A stretch of DNA of 54,116 nucleotides from CAZBBB01 sp964490005. GTDB taxonomy: Bacteria > Planctomycetota > B15-G4. Positions 52,225 through 54,116 of this stretch are shown in pieces. Made by a program: the position numbers and the translations under genes. The notes below the pieces were generated by a model. The model was not told where the DNA came from and did not search any database. It worked only from the letters and a program-made list of their open reading frames with translations. Location: assembly GCA_964490005.1 (NCBI GenBank), contig CAZBBB010000011.1, positions 1 through 54,116 on the forward strand. The letters are read 5' to 3'. Positions within the stretch are counted from its first letter, which is position 1. The number at the start of each line of letters is the position of its first letter.

Positions 52225-52725
52225 ATGGAACGCTGGTCGATCGACATCCAGAAGGAGTACTTCAAGTTCTCCGCGGCGCACTTCCTGATCTTCCCCGACG
52301 GAACGGCCGAGCGGCTGCACGGGCACAACTACCGCGTGTTCGTGCGCATCGACGCGGCGCTGACGAAGTTCGGGCTGGTGCTCGACTTCAAGCGCGTCAA
52401 GCCGGTCATCCGGGCGCTCGTCGACGAACTCGACGAGCACTGGCTCGTGCCGGGCGAGCATCGCGCGCTCGGCGTGCAGCGGCGGGCGGACGGCCTCGTC
52501 GAGGTGCGTTTCGCCGAGCGCTACTACGCCGCGCCGGCCGAGGACGTGATCGTGATGCCGATGAACAACATCAGCGCCGAGAACCTCGCGACCTGGTTCG
52601 GACGGCAGGTGCGCGCGCGGCTGCAGGCGGCCTTTCCGGACCTGCAGCTGCGCCGGCTGACGTGCGCCGTCGAGGAGACCTCGGGCCAGCGCGGCGTGTA
52701 CGAGTACGAGGGCGAGACGCCGTGA
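52225..52725 (+). CDS. 6-pyruvoyl-tetrahydropterin synthase-like (QueD family)
   Basis: A 166-aa T-fold protein with the zinc ligands H19 (FSAAHFL), H32 and H34 (LHGHNY), and the usual VLDFKRVKPVIRALVDELDEHW and C-terminal VEETSGQRGVYE. The Cys that precedes LHGH in canonical QueD/PTPS (C-x-x-LHGH) is Ala28 here, with Glu29 beside it. It may therefore belong to a variant class using Glu, or catalyse a different side-chain reaction. It could serve queuosine or a pterin; no queC/queE/folE is nearby. It is coupled to pcp (GTGA overlap at 52722). Confidence 0.82.
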   Translation: MERWSIDIQKEYFKFSAAHFLIFPDGTAERLHGHNYRVFVRIDAALTKFGLVLDFKRVKPVIRALVDELDEHWLVPGEHRALGVQRRADGLVEVRFAERYYAAPAEDVIVMPMNNISAENLATWFGRQVRARLQAAFPDLQLRRLTCAVEETSGQRGVYEYEGETP

Positions 52726-53360
52726 GCGGCGGGCGGCCGCTGCGCGTGCTGCTCACGGCCTTCGGCCCCTTCGGCGGCGAACCCGTCAACCCCAGCGAGC
52801 GCATCGCGCGCGCGCTGGCCGCCGAGCCGCCCCCGCCCGGTCTGCGGCTGGCGGTCGAGATCCTGCCGGTGGACCGGACCCTGCACCGCGCGGCGCTGGC
52901 GGCGGCCGTCGAGCGGCACGCGCCCGACGTGGCGCTCGGCGCCGGCCAGGCCGCCGGACGACCGCGGGTCGACCTCGAGGCCCGCGCCTGCAACCGCCTC
53001 GACTACCGCGGCGAACTCGACAACGGCGGGCACGGCGCGCGCGACGAGTGCCTCGAGCCGGGAGGCCCGGCGCAGCTCGACGCGACGCTGCCGCTCGCGC
53101 GCCTCGCGGCCGAACTGCGCCTCGACGGACACCCCGTGGCGCTCTCGCTCGACGCCGGACGGCACCTGTGCAACGCGACGCTCTACCGGCTGCTGCACGG
53201 GCACGCGTCGATCCCGGCCGCCTTCGTGCACCTCCCGCTGCTCCCCGAGCAGGCGCGCCGCCGCGGCCGCGGCGAACCGGCGCTCGCCGAGGAACTCAGT
53301 CGCTCGTGCCTGCGCTCGCTGCTGGCGGCTCTCCCCGCGCACGTGCGCGGCGCCGGCTGA
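52722..53360 (+). CDS. pcp: Pyroglutamyl-peptidase I (C15)
   Basis: A 212-aa cytoplasmic cysteine peptidase that removes N-terminal pyroglutamate. The opening is VLLTAFGPFGGEPVNPS. The triad is E86 (RVDLEARACN), C150 (SLDAGRHLCNATLY) and H170 (AFVHLPLLP). Length is typical. The GTG start at 52722 overlaps the PTPS-like stop. The 3' end overlaps the converging rarA gene by 65 nt, so the last roughly 20 codons are read on both strands. Confidence 0.92.
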   Translation: MSGGRPLRVLLTAFGPFGGEPVNPSERIARALAAEPPPPGLRLAVEILPVDRTLHRAALAAAVERHAPDVALGAGQAAGRPRVDLEARACNRLDYRGELDNGGHGARDECLEPGGPAQLDATLPLARLAAELRLDGHPVALSLDAGRHLCNATLYRLLHGHASIPAAFVHLPLLPEQARRRGRGEPALAEELSRSCLRSLLAALPAHVRGAG

Positions 53361-54114
53361 ACTCCGCCAGCCGGCGGGCGAGCTGCTCTTCGGCGCCCCG
53401 CGCGCGCGGCTCGTAGAAGCGCGCGCCGGCGAGCGCGTCCGGCAGGTGCTGCTGCGCCGTCACGCCGCCCTCGACCGCGTGCGGATTCAAATAGCGCTCG
53501 CCGGGCGCGCGCGTCGGCGCGTTGTGCAGGCCGCGCGGAACGGGCAGCGCCCCGTGCGCCGCCACCGCCGCGCGCGCCGCGGCGGTCGCCCGCGCGACGG
53601 CGTCGGACTTGGGCGCGAGCGCCAGGTGGATCGCCGCCTGCACGAGCGCGGCGTCGCCTTCGGGCAGCCCCAGGAACTCGACCGCGTGCAGCGCCGCGAG
53701 CGCCACGCCGAGCGACTGCGGGTCGGCCAGGCCGATGTCCTCGCTCGCCATGCGCACCAGCCGCCGCGCCACGACGCGCGGATCCTCGCCGCCCTCGAGC
53801 AGCCGCACGACCCAGTACGCGGCCGCGTCGGGGTCGCAGCCGCGCAGCGACTTGTGCAGGGCGGACAGCAGGTCGTAGTGCCGGTCGCCCGCCTTGTCGT
53901 GCGCCGGCAGCGGCTCGCCGCGCGCGGCCTCCACGTCGTTCGCGGCGATCGTCGTGGCGCCACGCGCGCGCGCCAGCTGCGCGGCGCGCTCCAGCTGGTC
54001 GAGCAGCCGCCGGCCGTCGCCGCCGGCCGCGGCGACGAGAGCCGAGCGCGCCTCGTCGCCGAGCGCCAGGCCGAACGCGCCGAGCCCCGCCTCGCCGTCC
54101 GCCAGCGCGCGCGC
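53296..54114 (-). CDS. rarA: Replication-associated recombination protein RarA (MgsA), C-terminal part
   Basis: RarA/MgsA is a clamp-loader-related AAA+ ATPase at stalled replication forks. Only about the last 272 residues are in the window; the N-terminal AAA+ module lies beyond the right edge. The sequence shows the lid region (GGDGRRLLDQLERA), then the typical HYDLLSALHKSLRGCDPDAAAYWVVRLLE, RRLVRMASEDIGLADP, LALAPKSDAVARA and the terminal YLNPHAVEGGVTAQQHLPD with FYEP. Frame stays open to the window end. The stop lies within the converging pcp gene. Confidence 0.94.
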   Translation of the reverse strand, partial: ARALADGEAGLGAFGLALGDEARSALVAAAGGDGRRLLDQLERAAQLARARGATTIAANDVEAARGEPLPAHDKAGDRHYDLLSALHKSLRGCDPDAAAYWVVRLLEGGEDPRVVARRLVRMASEDIGLADPQSLGVALAALHAVEFLGLPEGDAALVQAAIHLALAPKSDAVARATAAARAAVAAHGALPVPRGLHNAPTRAPGERYLNPHAVEGGVTAQQHLPDALAGARFYEPRARGAEEQLARRLAEFSRRRARARGEPPAASAGTSD

Positions 54115-54116
54115 CA

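Overview
The window is a very GC-rich bacterial chromosome segment with tightly packed genes. It has no rRNA, CRISPR array, insertion sequence or recognisable prophage. GTG and TTG starts are common, and many neighbours overlap by the 4 nt ATGA, GTGA or TTGA, so translation is often coupled. The lineage cannot be fixed from the sequence. A cautious guess is a Planctomycetota-like or related Gram-negative with a large secretome: lipoproteins, secreted proteases with PKD or repeat domains, a choice-of-anchor B protein, DUF1028, a sulfatase-like protein, an ABC-2/Gld cluster and a multiheme cytochrome. The single 10-N gap (46010-46019) suggests a draft or metagenome-derived scaffold.

Region 1 (1-12.5 kb) is housekeeping on the + strand. 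recA (5' end cut off) and alaS come first. A classical fatty-acid cluster follows: rpmF-plsX-fabH-fabD-fabG-acpP-fabF. It runs on into a eukaryotic-type UDP-sugar pyrophosphorylase, ddl and dapB, which links phospholipid and peptidoglycan precursor supply. tRNA-Leu(CAA) closes the region.

Region 2 (12.6-19.4 kb) is exported proteins: a small membrane protein, a 1169-aa S8 protease with PKD and C-terminal repeats, tRNA-Val(CAC), a sulfatase-fold lipoprotein, and two small Lys/Ala-rich secreted proteins.

Region 3 (19.4-27.7 kb) holds a NatA/NatB-type ABC exporter, a NifU-like Fe-S protein coupled to a lipoprotein that joins a degenerate 5'-nucleotidase-like domain to four c-type haem sites and a helical tail, an orphan soluble histidine kinase, a polytopic membrane protein preceded by a Fur-box-like palindrome, and rsmJ.

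Region 4 (27.7-38 kb) holds a secreted metallopeptidase coupled to an M20 peptidase. These are divergent from a TetR regulator and ferrochelatase. A gldA-gldF-gldG-DUF4340 transporter operon and an AlkA-type glycosylase follow.

Region 5 (38-54.1 kb) holds cutA, a coupled SDR / DUF3604 / SprT-like operon, a DUF885 lipoprotein peptidase, an EgtB-like protein, a CHASE-GGDEF diguanylate cyclase disturbed by the gap, a DUF2270 protein, pilT, a choice-of-anchor B protein, a DUF1028 protein, a PTPS-like protein coupled to pyroglutamyl peptidase, and the C-terminal part of rarA.

The most informative observations are: (i) a 49-bp, about 90% identical direct repeat flanking the gap, whose collapse (91 nt) restores one open diguanylate cyclase frame; (ii) the nucleotidase-like/tetrahaem lipoprotein; (iii) a similar C-terminal domain on three exported proteins; (iv) several candidate operator palindromes.
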